Part shown: in pieces, positions 20,165 through 31,868 of the stretch | Position numbering within the stretch: position 1 is the stretch's first letter | Layout of the letters: the number at the start of each line of letters is the position of its first letter | Notes under the pieces: generated by a model | The model's input: only the letters and a program-made list of their open reading frames with translations | Told to the model about the DNA's origin: nothing | Databases searched by the model: none | Source: Alloascoidea africana | Lineage: Eukaryota > Ascomycota > Alloascoideomycetes > Alloascoideales > Alloascoideaceae | DNA length: 64,000 nucleotides | Direction of reading: 5' to 3' | Assembly: GCA_030581615.1 (NCBI GenBank) | Contig: JAKTTT010000031.1 | Coordinates: forward strand, 1-64,000 | Position numbers and translations under genes: made by a program

Positions 20165-22117
20165 ATGGTCATAATTCCTTCTAAAAGCGGTGATGAACGA
20201 AAGGCCTGGGTTGCTACTCAGCATAAAGCGTTTATGCGATGGATGAACACATATTTTGAACCCCAGCATTTGACACCAGTAGAAAATTTAAGGACAGACA
20301 TGAGCGATGGAGTAAAACTTATACAACTGTTAGAGATAATTGGTGGAGAAAGCTTAGGGAGATACTCTCCAAACCCTAAACTACGGGTGCAAAAAGCAGA
20401 GAACCTGAATTTAGCTCTTGAATTCATCAAGCATCGTGGCGTGCAGTTTATCAATATAGGGGCAGAAGATGTTATCGACGGAAATCTCAAATTAATTCTT
20501 GGTCTTATATGGATGTTAATTCTGCGGTTCACGATTTCGGAAATCAGTGAAGAGGGCCTAAGTGCAAAAGAAGGGCTGCTGCTTTGGTGCCAACGCAAAA
20601 CTGCGGGATACCCAAGGGTACGTGTTCAGAATTTTACAAATAGTTGGAATGATGGCTTAGCTTTTTGTGCTCTTCTGGATAAACATCGACCAGATTTGAT
20701 TGATTTTTCAGAGCTGGACTTGGACGATCACAAGGGAAACATGAAGTTGGCTTTCAAGATTGCATCTGAGGAGATTGGCATTCCCCAGCTTATCGATGTG
20801 GAAGATATCTGCGATGTTCCGAAACCGGACGAACGATCTGTCATGACCTATGTAGCCTATTGGTTCCATGCGTTTTCAGCTTTGGATAAGATAGAAACTG
20901 CAGGAAGAAGAGTGGAAAGGTTTTGCGAAATGACGAGCTCTGCGCTTACAATGCAGAATAACTTTGAAAAAAGAATGGCGAATCTTCTCAAGGCTATTAA
21001 GGAAAAGATTGAATCCTGGAAAACTGCTACGTTTACAGGCGACTACAGCCATGCAAAGGAGCAGGGGAGACTGTTTTCGAGTTACAAAGTGAAGACAAAG
21101 CGGGAGTGGATCACTGAAAAATCGGAGTTAAACTTTTTACTTGGGAATATACGGACGAAGCTCGCAACTTATGGACTGAAAGAGTATGTACCACCGGCTC
21201 ATTTGAGCCTCGCGACGATGGAGAAAGCATGGTTCCAACTTCTCAAAGAAGAAGGTGTTCGCTCGCATCAGATCAACGAAACAATAACTAAGATCAAGGA
21301 AAGGCTAAAAGAACAATTTGCTGAAAAGGCGAATTATATTGGGGAAAATCTGAATGAGGTGTCCATGAGAATAAGTCAATTGGATGGCGAACTGGAGAGC
21401 CAATTAATTGGCATTACAGAACTGAATGACCAAGTGAAGCCGTTAGATGCACATTTAGTGGAATTGAAAGTGCTGAACGATCAGTTAATAGAGGCAAATA
21501 TTGAAGAGAACGACCACACAGTTTATACATATGAGGAATTGGAGTATGAGATGGGGCTGGTCAAGAACAGTGTGATAAAGAAGCTATCGTTTATCGAGAA
21601 TCAGATTGTGGCGCGAAGTATGAACAACCTTACGCCGATACAGTTGGAAGAGTTTGAGTCTATCTTCCGATATTTTGACAAGAGCCAGACGAACTGTCTC
21701 CATATGAACGAGTTCAGTGGAGCACTTGCAAGTCTTGGGATTGTGTACTCGGAGGATGAGATGCAAGAAATTTTTGAAGATGCAAGCAATGGACAATCTG
21801 CAATCAATTTTGAGCAGTTTATCAATTTTTTGGTAGATGTTACGGAAGACCAGCAATCTTCAGAACAGGTTTTGCAATCGTTTATTGAGATTGCAAATGG
21901 GAAGCCCTACGTTACCGAGCTCGACTTACAAAACTCACTCATTTCCCCTTCCACATTACAGAAACTGGAAGAATCAATGCCTGTTCATGGTACAGAGGAA
22001 GGGTATGATTATCTTTCGTTCATGGCGGATTTGGCCGGATTGTCGCTCTCAGATGTCGATGATGAGGTGTACTACCAAGGCGAAGGGGAAGAAGAGGACA
22101 ATAGGGAGGACTCATAG
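20165..22117 (+). CDS. ain1: Alpha-actinin (actin cross-linker)
   Basis: A 650-residue intronless protein. Two calponin-homology domains form the actin-binding region: CH1 at about residues 10-120 (LRTDMSDGVKLIQLLEIIGG, GNLKLILGLIWMLILRF) and CH2 at about 128-240 (SAKEGLLLWCQRKT, WNDGLAFCALLDKHRPDLID). A shortened spectrin-like helical rod follows (about 245-490), then two EF-hand-like motifs (about 495-565, FDKSQTNCLHMNEF and a degenerate second loop). This matches fission yeast Ain1, which bundles actin at the cytokinetic ring. I chose the ATG at 20165 because residues from there match the family; the in-frame region upstream to 20078 has no ATG and includes a possible intron. Saccharomyces has no such gene. 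Confidence 0.92.
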   Translation: MVIIPSKSGDERKAWVATQHKAFMRWMNTYFEPQHLTPVENLRTDMSDGVKLIQLLEIIGGESLGRYSPNPKLRVQKAENLNLALEFIKHRGVQFINIGAEDVIDGNLKLILGLIWMLILRFTISEISEEGLSAKEGLLLWCQRKTAGYPRVRVQNFTNSWNDGLAFCALLDKHRPDLIDFSELDLDDHKGNMKLAFKIASEEIGIPQLIDVEDICDVPKPDERSVMTYVAYWFHAFSALDKIETAGRRVERFCEMTSSALTMQNNFEKRMANLLKAIKEKIESWKTATFTGDYSHAKEQGRLFSSYKVKTKREWITEKSELNFLLGNIRTKLATYGLKEYVPPAHLSLATMEKAWFQLLKEEGVRSHQINETITKIKERLKEQFAEKANYIGENLNEVSMRISQLDGELESQLIGITELNDQVKPLDAHLVELKVLNDQLIEANIEENDHTVYTYEELEYEMGLVKNSVIKKLSFIENQIVARSMNNLTPIQLEEFESIFRYFDKSQTNCLHMNEFSGALASLGIVYSEDEMQEIFEDASNGQSAINFEQFINFLVDVTEDQQSSEQVLQSFIEIANGKPYVTELDLQNSLISPSTLQKLEESMPVHGTEEGYDYLSFMADLAGLSLSDVDDEVYYQGEGEEEDNREDS

Positions 22118-24499
22118 AATAGTTAGGATTAATTTTCATGACAGAATTGTACATTCTTTAGAAGGAGAGAGAAACTTTTGTGAGTAGGAATGGTAGCCCC
22201 TCCACTGTTAGGCTTACTTGTAACCCTAAAAAGTGTGGTTGTCAGCGGTAATGAAAAAGGAGAGTTGTATCGGTTGTCAAAGCGTGATTAGTTGAGTTCA
22301 TATCATCGTTCTAAAAGAGTAAATGGCATAAGAGTTTTCAAGTAAAAGATTTTTTCTCTGAATAATTCACCGAAGAATGAGGCAATTCAGCAAAAATCTC
22401 TCACGTCTCAAAGAATTATTTTACTTTTTTTTTTGTTTTTTTTTTTGTTTTTTTTGCTTACCTGACGCAATTCTGTAATCAGAATGGCATTAAAGAAACC
22501 AGAAGAACTAGGAGTGGAATTTTACTTTCAGGGTACTTTTCCATAGCCTGGTCAACCCTCAACATATCCACAAAAGTATCTGGAGATGCTTAAGTTTTTC
22601 ATCTATGCGTAAGACATCGATCGTAATGTGATACACGAGACGCACCGAAGCAATCTGCTCCTTTACTTTGTGATGGAAGAGGTAGAGCATGTGGAGGAGA
22701 AGGTGGACGAAGAGGGGAGAATAAAGTTAAGAAGAAAGTTGGGAAGATTTTCCTCTCTGAGATTTGCTTCTACCACAGCATGCTGATTCTGGCCCGGACC
22801 CTACATTGAGAAAAGAAATAAGAGAAGCAGATTTTACAAGGATGAAATGTACAGGAATTATCATTCGGACTAGAGTACCAAAGTAAGAAAAAGAAGAAAG
22901 AGTTTCAATTTAATGGTCAATAGTAAAGAGTTGTTGTTGGAATCAGGTGTCCACATATGTATACACAGGAGACGTGAAATCTCCGTACAAGCGACGTGGG
23001 ATTGATTTATTTTACCTATCTTCTGGTGAGGAAGAGAAGGAGAAAGAGAAATAGTTTTGTGTGTCTGTATGATCACCCAGTAAGAGCAATGGTAGAAACT
23101 AAGTTTAGGCAAACAGATGATAAGGTCACGGTCCAGAGAAGCCAGAAATCACTGTAAACAAAAAATAAAAGGGAGAGAAGGTTTTTTTTCTCTTTTGTTT
23201 GTCAGTCCAAATATATGTAGAGTTAGCGCGATAGGAGGATAGCCTCGGCTGTATTTGGAAGATTGTAGATGAGAATTCATTGGAATTGGAGGGTGTCTTT
23301 ATTCCCACGTAACAAAACTTTTCAAGTGAAGACTTGTAGAAATAAAGAATAGAAGAATGCTATTCTGACTGTAGTTTTATTGTAAGATAGTCTACCCCAG
23401 CAAAGGCTTTGATCTCCTAAACTCGATTTTGTAAGTTAGCTCGTTTTTCCGTTTTGAACGAGGATGATGATGGACTGGCTTAGCCCTTTAAGTAACATCA
23501 ACATGGGAATTCTTGCGCTAATGCAATACTTTTTTTTTCCTTTTATTTTTCTTTTTCGGGGTCATGTTGTTCAAAGAGTGGATGAAAACACAGAAGATTG
23601 CTTTTCAATAGCTGTAAGAACGACGTGGTAGGCAATATAGGATATGGCCCAAGTTGGACTCTTCTTCAGAAGCAACACAGAAATGAGTAATTTCTGTGTA
23701 AAGTTTTCTGTTTATAGAGAAAACGGAGAGAATGTTTACTTATAAGATTGAGACATGAAACCCTCTCTCTGTTTGTACTATCGCCAGTCCAAGACGAGGG
23801 AAGAAGAGAATATAGGAGCTTCGAGATAACAAAAGCCACATTATGTATTTCTTTTGCATTCTCATAGGCTTGAATATTTGTTATGGCACTTTTCTAAACA
23901 CAGTTGTCCCATTTACATAGGAGATGGTGATGAGGGGACAAACGAGGAAGGAGTTTACATAGTATGCTAGACGATACACAGGCCCAGGCCAAGCCACTGA
24001 TAATAATCTTTAAACCTGTGGCTGGGATTTCCTTTCTCTTTTACCTTTATCTTTATCTTTACCTTTTCTCTGTTTCTGATTTTTTTTCTGACTCTTTTCT
24101 ATTTCGATTCTTGTAATACGCTTGTTTATGAATTAGTTTACGTGGTACGCTCCCCGACTCCCGACTCCTAACCGGCTCGGACCATATATTCCAGCTAGTC
24201 TACAAATAAAGAAGCACTTCTACACAGAGACCTCAGGTCTGGATTTTCGCCTAAGATTTCTGTTCTTTTTTTTTTTTTGTTTTCTGCTGCTTTTAGCCGG
24301 GAGCACCCTGATTTTCTGGTGGATGTTATGCGCTTTTCTCACTCTCTCACAAAGCACCAGCAGGCTTATAATACGCATTCTTACCGGATTTGTAGCGGAG
24401 CCCGGGTGCAAGCCAGAAATGGGGTGACGGTATTAATACCAGCTTCGCACACCATGTTCCACCGCAGCACAGCGGCATGGCGTTGCAATCTCATTGTGA

Positions 24500-24930
24500 T
24501 TTACGAGCCTTCCACGCCCACGTAAATCGGGCGGTTTTACGCGAGGACAATACCCGGCCCGCGTGCAGTCCCAGGCCCTCTGGCCATGGCCATGGTGCCG
24601 GAGCTGGCCCTGGCGGCTCTGTCCAGCGGTGCCAATTGGCAGGCCCGGATTCGAGGTGGCAGAGCGAGGACGAAGGCCCCAGAGAGGGCCCAGCGAGGGC
24701 CCAGTGAGAGCGAGGATTACGGGCACTCGCAAAGCAGCGGGAGGCAAGGCGGCAAGCGGGAAGCGGGAAGCGGGAAGCGGGAAGCGGCCAGAGGCAAGCG
24801 GTCACGGCCTGCTGCTGCGAGATGGGCCAGGACGAGGATCCAACGGCCCACGAGAAGCGAAAAAAGAGAAAGAGAAAGAGAAAGAGAAAGGGAAAGGGAC
24901 AGCTCACCTTGGCGCTAAGGTTGTCCTTGC
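24500..24930. repeat. GC-rich island with tandem repeats
   Basis: It contains about four and a half copies of a 7-bp unit (AAGCGGG, 24754-24787) and a GAGAAA hexamer array (about 24863-24890), in sequence much richer in G+C than its surroundings. ORFs in several frames here are an effect of GC content and show no domain. Confidence 0.55.
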
Positions 24931-27900
24931 GGAGGCCTTTGTCGTTATCCCGTATCCTTCCCTCCCGTGCCCAAGAGCAGAAATCACAATCAAAATCACA
25001 GTCAAATATTCCAAAAAAAAAAAAACGGTCAAAAGTCAATAATGTTTCAAACCCGTCTTCGCTGGCATCAATAGACGGACTCAGGCGACGGCAATACCAG
25101 TAAAAATAACCCCAATAATCAGTCGATCACTACAGATTCACAAGTGGGCATGGGCCGGCTGGCTAATGCGAATTTGTGAACTGTCAACTTGACCTGTCTT
25201 CTTCCAGCCGCGGAGGAACATCTCCCGGAAATCCTCTAGTAAGCGGATAGCGCCCGCCAGATGGGCGCTTGCTCCTCCTCGCACGGGCCCTCCACAGCCC
25301 ACTCTCCCAGTCTCCAATCTCCAGCTCCCTGGCCATTTCCCGCTGATTATTACCTATCGCCCGTCTCTTCTGTCACTCCTGCTCTTTCATAGCCATCCTC
25401 TTCGAATTGATCTGCGCCGGGTCAATTGGATAATAGAAGTGGTCATGCGGTCTTACCTGCGAGTCCTCGCTTGCTGTGGCTCTCGATTTCCAATCCTGGC
25501 TTCATGTCTGTGAAAAATTAAGGTCATAAAATCCATAACATTTCCCTCCCAACATTCTGGTCTATCTGACTAGACAAAAAGCGAAGCTAATCTTTTTCTG
25601 GCCTGAGGTGTTTGTCTAGTTACCAGCATTTTAAACCTCAAGTCGTACCACAGTTTGCCCCTCCCATTCTTCTTCTCTCCTATGATTTCTCTCGTCACGT
25701 CCCTTGGTCCCTTACAGTTGGCCCTACCTACGGTACCACTTTCCATGGTTCCATGGTAACGACTTTAAATTTGCAAACGTTTATTGTAATGCTTGGAAAC
25801 AAGTAAACTTTCGTATGCAACCATTGTTCTCATCTTCATCTCCTTCACTGGCAGATTGCTCTATTCTTGTTCTATCAGCCACAATACCGATAACGATAAC
25901 ACATGCAAGTACAATTTCAAGATTCTCCCGAGTGAAAACAGCAGATCCAGAAGAAAAAATGTGTCATTTGTATCTAAATATACATGTACAACAAACAATG
26001 AATTCGGATTAACACTGCTTCATTTCCTTGGGGTAGTTATCGTTGTTGTGTGCCAGCGTGTGTATACATGTGTGTGTATGAGTGTGTGTAGTTAAGCTTA
26101 AAGTTGGACTAAACGGGGCCAGGAACAAGAACAAGAACAAGAACAACAACTGTGTATGTGCACACTGAGTGTATCCAGACCACCAAAAAAGACAAAAAAA
26201 ACCCTATATGTGCACCACCCTTTTACGAAGATTCGCAACTAGCATGGACCTGTTCTATAATACTTGTTTTTGAAGATCCTTGGAGAAACTCGATGTGGGC
26301 TGTTCTGTGAAAAGATCCTGATACAAAGTCATCATCAGATTAGACATGTGCCCAAGACAGGGTCCTAAATGAGAACATGAGGAATGATATCACCTTCAAA
26401 ACTACAAGTATACCCGATTCCAGTATCTGCATCATTCTTATATTCACAAAACGGCGCTGGTGGAGAAAAAAGATTAGCGTTTCCTATTATGCTTAAAAGA
26501 AGAATGTGTTTAGTGGCGAGTCAACACAAACTCAAAACAAGAACAAGAGCAAAACCAAACCTAAAAAAAAAAGAAATCTCAATGTTATGTATCTCTAGGA
26601 ATTGAGTCGGAGTCTGATTAGAATTTTCCGGTCTTTTTCTTGTCATTATTGCTTTTTTCGCTGCCTACTCAAAAGCTCTATTTTTTTACACTCATTCCAG
26701 ATCTAAACAAGTAGAGGCAAGACAAGAAAATTGAGTCTATAAAAGATTTGGCTTGGTGTCTTGTTGTTAAATGTAACAGGAAGCCTCTTATCTTGCCATT
26801 TTGCAGTTAGTAGAGGCTTATTCCTAGTTCGAAAAGTGCCCCTGCATAATACATGCAGCGCTGCGATGCACCTCAGCTCCAGTAGCTAAGGGACGAAAAT
26901 AAAATAAAATCGTCCGCTACCCATTCTAAGGCCGAGTTGAAACTGACAGTCTGAGATGTACCCGTGGATAGAAAGACACTCTACTGATTATTAATATCGG
27001 ATTCAAAAATAAGAGGAGGTATTTTTGTTTGTTTTTGCAAAGTGTCCTTTGGCGAAACTCCGCTAGAATTGGAACTGATAGGTCTGAACCTGGAACTATA
27101 GAGATTGGCACTAGACAAAAAAAAAGAAAAAAAAGAATAGAAAACTGCTATTTTTCCCTAGATTATAGATCTTCTATTCTCGTGGTTTCATCAGTTATCT
27201 ATGAATGATCGTCATTACTTGCATAAAAAAAACACGCTCTGAGTAGTTTCGGTCTCGGTTTATTTACGTTTACAATTACATTCATACCATCGACTTCGAC
27301 TTGAGTTCAAGTGGCTTGACAAGAGAGCCAAAGCTAGAACTAGAACTAAGCTAATCTAAAATTTAGCTACAACAGGAATTAGAGCTAGCGCTGCTGATAC
27401 GATTAGCCTTTGGGAATGGAATTGGTAATCCTCTTTTACCGATATTTACTTGTACAAGTTGAGTTTTAACCTGGTTTTGTTCTTTTGCACTTGTAAATGG
27501 ACTGTTAAATGGCTTTCAAAATACAAGTACAAGGCAAAATTGGTTTTATTCAAAAAGAACGTTTGGCCAGGTAAACTTGGACTGGCAACATATGATAGAA
27601 GATGTCATAAATTGTATTTGAAACTTTAAAAAAATAATAAGATGTAGGGTGCGCTAAGTTTCTGGATTGAATTAGAAAGAGAGAGCATAATGGTAGAGAG
27701 CCCTGACAAAGAAGTCTAAAGCTTGAAAAGTAAAATGGTCCAAATGGGGTTGTGCTCGACGAACTCTATAAGCCCTCTCTTATTACCACAGATCCAGAGA
27801 CATGTTCAACTCTATTTCTTTTGGTGTAGTTTGTTCTGTTTTCATAGATAAACAGATCTCTGTATTTGGAGAAGGGAAAAAGCTTTTTGTTCAGTTCATA

Positions 27901-28078
27901 CTTGAAATACACAAAGAGAAAAAGATGGTGCACCATTCTACCTAAATTGGAGAAGAAAAAGTCTGGTGCTGTCCTCTACGAGATGTTTTTCGCTTTGTGC
28001 TTTTGTCTTGCCACTTGTACACTACTGTAAAGGGGGATGACTACCTCCACGAAGAGTTCAACAAGTTCTTCTGTTTGC

Positions 28079-28107
28079 ATTTACATTTACATTTACATTT
28101 ACATTTT
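28079..28107 (+). repeat. CATTTA hexamer microsatellite
   Basis: About five tandem copies of CATTTA about 1 kb upstream of the pogo-derived gene. Confidence 0.8.
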
Positions 28108-29030
28108 GTAAAGAGCAGATAATTCTCACGTCAGCAGTTGATAATAACTAGGGGGAAAAAAATAACAGAGCACGATATGACTCTTTTTTTTTTGTTTTTC
28201 GTCGGAGTCATTTTTTCACTATGCCATTGGCCAAAGCATGAAAAAGAAGGAGTGTTTTTGTCAACTCCAGTGCGTACCGGTGCATTCCTATACCAACAAA
28301 AAACAAAAGACAAAAACAGAATTAAATCGAAAGATCTGGCTCTGGCTGACAGCTGTATATCAGAAACTCGCATTATGCCTTCTGTTTTACGATGGTGTTG
28401 TCTCTGATAGGATATTCCATATTCAAGTAGCAGTAGAACAGCAGCAGGAAGTAAACGGTGATCATGAGTCGCACGCTGCTGATAGTGGTGCCGGACCGTG
28501 GGGGTTGTCAGCACGCTCAAGAATGCGCCAGGCCAGGCCAGGCCAGGCCAGTCCAGTCCGGTCCAGAATCTGGCCCGAGCGAGAGAGCCTGCCTGCGCTG
28601 GCCTCAGTTTTTGCGGCATCGCCCGCGCATAACATCGCATGTGTTGTTATGCACATGCGGGTCCCCAACGCCCATGCGTGCGTGTGCGTTGCCACGCATG
28701 TGCACGCGTCCTATTGTTCGGAGGACCCGCTCGCCGTATTAAATTAAATTTGGATCTGTCTTTGACTCTGCTTTCGTACCGCTCTCTCTCTTTCTCGCTC
28801 GCTCCCTTCCTTCCTTTCTCCCCTCTCCCTGGCGCTCTTGCTCTTCCTCGTCTCTAACCTCCTGCTCTCCTTCTCTCTCCATCCCAGGCTTTCACCAGTC
28901 CTGCCCAGACCCCATCCAGCCCCTTCCTCTTCCCCTAACACCACCACCACCATCCCTCTAGTCTGTCTGAGCACTCGAGCCCCAGCTAGAGCCCCAGCCC
29001 CAGCTTGCGTCTCTGTCTCTGTCTGTGTCT

Positions 29031-29062
<32 letters not shown>

Positions 29063-29165
29063 CTGCGTGCGTGCTAGTAACGTCCCACTCATTCACCATT
29101 AATACCAATCCCATCTCCCTGGTCCTCCCGTCTGTCACCCTTCAACCGCCTACTGTTCGCCGGTC

Positions 29166-31868
29166 ATGGGAAGACTATCACCCGAAGAGGAGGCCAAAGT
29201 CCAGAACGCTCTGGCCGACATCAAAGCCGGCTATTATGGATCTTTTAAAGCCGCTAGGATATATGGCGTCTCACGCTCAACTCTGGAAGCAAGGCTTAAG
29301 GGCCGATCCTCAAACTCGTCAAAAGCTGCCATCGCGGCTAGAGCTCGCATTTCATCTCTAGGGCTGGGTCTGGGCGCAGCTGGTATGTTGCCCTCTGCTG
29401 CCTTCTCAACTGCACTTTCAAAGGAGGCCCAGGTCCAGCTCGACCAATCCCTCTCTCCTGAAGACGAGGCTAAAATGTGCAAATACATCGAACAGGCCAC
29501 CCGTTGTAGCCCGACTCCTCTCGACCAACGAGTCGTCCATAGACTGGCCGAGGCTTTTCTAAAATCCAGGGTACAAGAGGGCACCCAGAATAGACCTGGA
29601 GATGCAAATACTCAACTCGATAGGAATTGGGTCCGCAGGTTTTTGAAGCGACATCGTCAGTGCTCTACAATGGTTTCAATCGATCCCGGCCCCCAGCCTT
29701 TTTCAGATGCGGTTAAAGAGAGCTTTTTCAGTTGGATCTATCACGTCCCAGAATGTATCCAGTCCGGCGTGCCTTTACAAAACGTCTTCTTCGTAGATGA
29801 GTGCGAGTTTTCACATGCAAAAGTCAAGAGAGGCCCTTTTGTCGTCGACACAATTAACTCGAAACTATCCTCCTCCTCAATCTCTGCAACCACCTCTGTT
29901 TCAAGTGCTGGCTCGGCTTCAACCTCTACCACAGGAACCGTTGGCTCTTCATCCGTGCCTGATTATGAACAACAAATGCCAAGCCTGGCTAAAGATGACA
30001 CAATTACAGTGGTTGAAGCTATAGGAACAGATGCTGAGGTCATTGGCCCTGTTGTTGTTTTCAAAGGAGACAAGGTAAACGATTCATGGATCCCGCCAAA
30101 TGTAGACCAAAACTTTGTCTTTACATCAAGCGCCACAGGCAAGTCAACCGCGAACGTGGGCCTCCAATGGCTCGACATCTTCAGCAATCGAACTGTCCAC
30201 AAAGTTATAAAAGGAAAACGAGCAATTGTGCTTAGTGCAGACTCGGTATTCATATCACCCCAGTTTCTGGACATCTGCGAGTATAACAAAGTAGAAATCA
30301 TCTTACATCCGATTTATCAGCGGTGGCTTTTCGATGCTGTTGAAATTGTCCTCTACAACTCGTTAAAACAAAAAATGGATGAGCTGAGCAAGCAGCATGC
30401 TATTAGCTATGGTGGCTCCTTAACAATTACAAAACCCCAGTTTGTCAACTATTTCCAGGAAGCTCGAGCGTACTCTTTAAACATGGCTTTGGACCCTTCA
30501 AGCCAGCTGCCAAACTCAAGAGCGTTAAAATCTTGGGAAGCCGCATGTCTTTATCCTTTAATCCCAACAAGACTAATCAGCAAAATTCAAGATTACAAAG
30601 AGTGTCCAGTAGAAAACAGTTCTGATGACGATTTATATGGTGGCCTGAACACGGAGGAGCTATGCATAAATGGATTTTCAAACGTGGTCCGGGCAGTATC
30701 AATGGCCCCAGAACATATCAGAAACGAAGCCCAACTCGAGCTTAAAACCCTTTTGACAATTTTGAACGAAAGATCCGCCAAGAACAAAGCTGAAAATGCC
30801 CTGCAACAACAGTCTCAACAAGCCTCTGCATCCTCAATTCCTTCGTCATCGGCCGCTTCCAACTCCGCAGCCTCCTCATCCTCAATTCCACCCATTTCAT
30901 TAATTCCAAAAACCTCCTCTTCTTTATCAACGCACTCTGCATCTTCAATTTTCTCAACATCAACGACAGCTTCCCTTTCAACTATTCCAATGTCTGGTAC
31001 TGCATCTGTAAGTGGAGTCACTTCTAACAAAATGTCTAATACAGGTCAAGATCAACAACAGCATAACCTATCTTCAAAGCTGCCGGTTTTGCCGTCTCTA
31101 GACGTTGCGAACTTGCAGTTACAATCACCTTTACAAGCTCAACAAGTATCGTCTTCAGCTGCTAGTGGTAGTGTACAGCGACTAACAAATCAAGCTTCTT
31201 TTTCGTCTGCTCAGGACACAAAACCCCACGCACAATCGTATTATTCGTTGTCGACATCAAATAATGTTTCGAACCAGTCGTCAACTTCACCACAATTCCC
31301 TGATACAGGCATTGATATGTATAGTAACAACTCTTTTTATTACCAGCCAACATACCAATCCCAATCGCAAGCCCCATCTCAAGTTCAGGCTCAACAGCAG
31401 TATCAATATGGGACAGGAATTGGAACAAACACGACCGGAGGAAATGGTAATAGTAGTAATAATGGTCTTGGATATGGTTCGTATCCATCGATGTATGGCG
31501 GATCCAACTCGAACTTGTCAAATACCGGCATCCAAGGCATAGTCGGGGGCGGAGTTGGTACCGGCAGCGGTTCTTCATCTGCAAATGCCAGCTCTGCCAG
31601 TGGAATTGCTGGGGGCTATGGCGCAAACGCTGCAATGCCAGGTTCTCTGGTTTCTGGAGGTGGTGGTATTGGAATGGTTCCAGTAAATGTCAAAAGTAAT
31701 AGTGGCAGTGGAAACTATGCTATCAGTGGAGGAATGACCCAACCACACCAACAACAGCAGCAGCAACAGCAACAACAACAGCAACAGCAGCAGCAACGGT
31801 TACCTCCTCCTTTTCAAAATGTCCCTCAGAGTGGAGGCAATATGAGATATATGTACTTTAACGAATGA
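29166..31868 (+). CDS. Domesticated pogo/CENP-B-type transposase with Ser/Gln-rich tail
   Basis: A 900-residue uninterrupted ORF. Residues about 5-50 form a psq-type helix-turn-helix (YYGSFKAARIYGVSRSTLEARL). About 95-165 is a CENP-B/Tc5 helix-turn-helix ending NWVRRFLKRHR. About 185-470 follows the DDE_1 fold, interrupted by a Ser-rich insert. The first acid is kept (FFVDECEF), but the DGH motif reads LSADSVFISPQF and the third position appears to be Glu (FDAVEIVLYNSLK), so cleavage activity looks lost. From about residue 540 the protein is Ser/Asn/Gly/Gln-rich, with about 16 consecutive Gln near the C-terminus, as in transcription factors. I see no terminal inverted repeats around it. Likely a host DNA-binding protein of unknown targets. 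A recent transposon copy is less likely given the intact frame and tail. Confidence 0.8.
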   Translation: MGRLSPEEEAKVQNALADIKAGYYGSFKAARIYGVSRSTLEARLKGRSSNSSKAAIAARARISSLGLGLGAAGMLPSAAFSTALSKEAQVQLDQSLSPEDEAKMCKYIEQATRCSPTPLDQRVVHRLAEAFLKSRVQEGTQNRPGDANTQLDRNWVRRFLKRHRQCSTMVSIDPGPQPFSDAVKESFFSWIYHVPECIQSGVPLQNVFFVDECEFSHAKVKRGPFVVDTINSKLSSSSISATTSVSSAGSASTSTTGTVGSSSVPDYEQQMPSLAKDDTITVVEAIGTDAEVIGPVVVFKGDKVNDSWIPPNVDQNFVFTSSATGKSTANVGLQWLDIFSNRTVHKVIKGKRAIVLSADSVFISPQFLDICEYNKVEIILHPIYQRWLFDAVEIVLYNSLKQKMDELSKQHAISYGGSLTITKPQFVNYFQEARAYSLNMALDPSSQLPNSRALKSWEAACLYPLIPTRLISKIQDYKECPVENSSDDDLYGGLNTEELCINGFSNVVRAVSMAPEHIRNEAQLELKTLLTILNERSAKNKAENALQQQSQQASASSIPSSSAASNSAASSSSIPPISLIPKTSSSLSTHSASSIFSTSTTASLSTIPMSGTASVSGVTSNKMSNTGQDQQQHNLSSKLPVLPSLDVANLQLQSPLQAQQVSSSAASGSVQRLTNQASFSSAQDTKPHAQSYYSLSTSNNVSNQSSTSPQFPDTGIDMYSNNSFYYQPTYQSQSQAPSQVQAQQQYQYGTGIGTNTTGGNGNSSNNGLGYGSYPSMYGGSNSNLSNTGIQGIVGGGVGTGSGSSSANASSASGIAGGYGANAAMPGSLVSGGGGIGMVPVNVKSNSGSGNYAISGGMTQPHQQQQQQQQQQQQQQQQRLPPPFQNVPQSGGNMRYMYFNE

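Larger units (their letters stand above)
22118..29165. other. 7-kb intergenic region
   Basis: No convincing protein or RNA gene on either strand. It is mostly AT-rich, with poly(T)/poly(A) runs (22427-22455, 24270-24282, 27117-27134) and short tandem repeats. Two GC-rich islands stand out (about 24500-24930 and 28490-28740). The right end (28770-28930) is strongly CT-rich, then CA/GT-rich (about 29010-29065), like a yeast promoter. Since nothing else starts here, most of it is probably the upstream regulatory region of the gene at 29166. Confidence 0.5.

Noticed and set aside
24491-25042. Long overlapping ORFs on both strands
   Set aside because: Caused by high GC content and tandem repeats; no domain and no start context.
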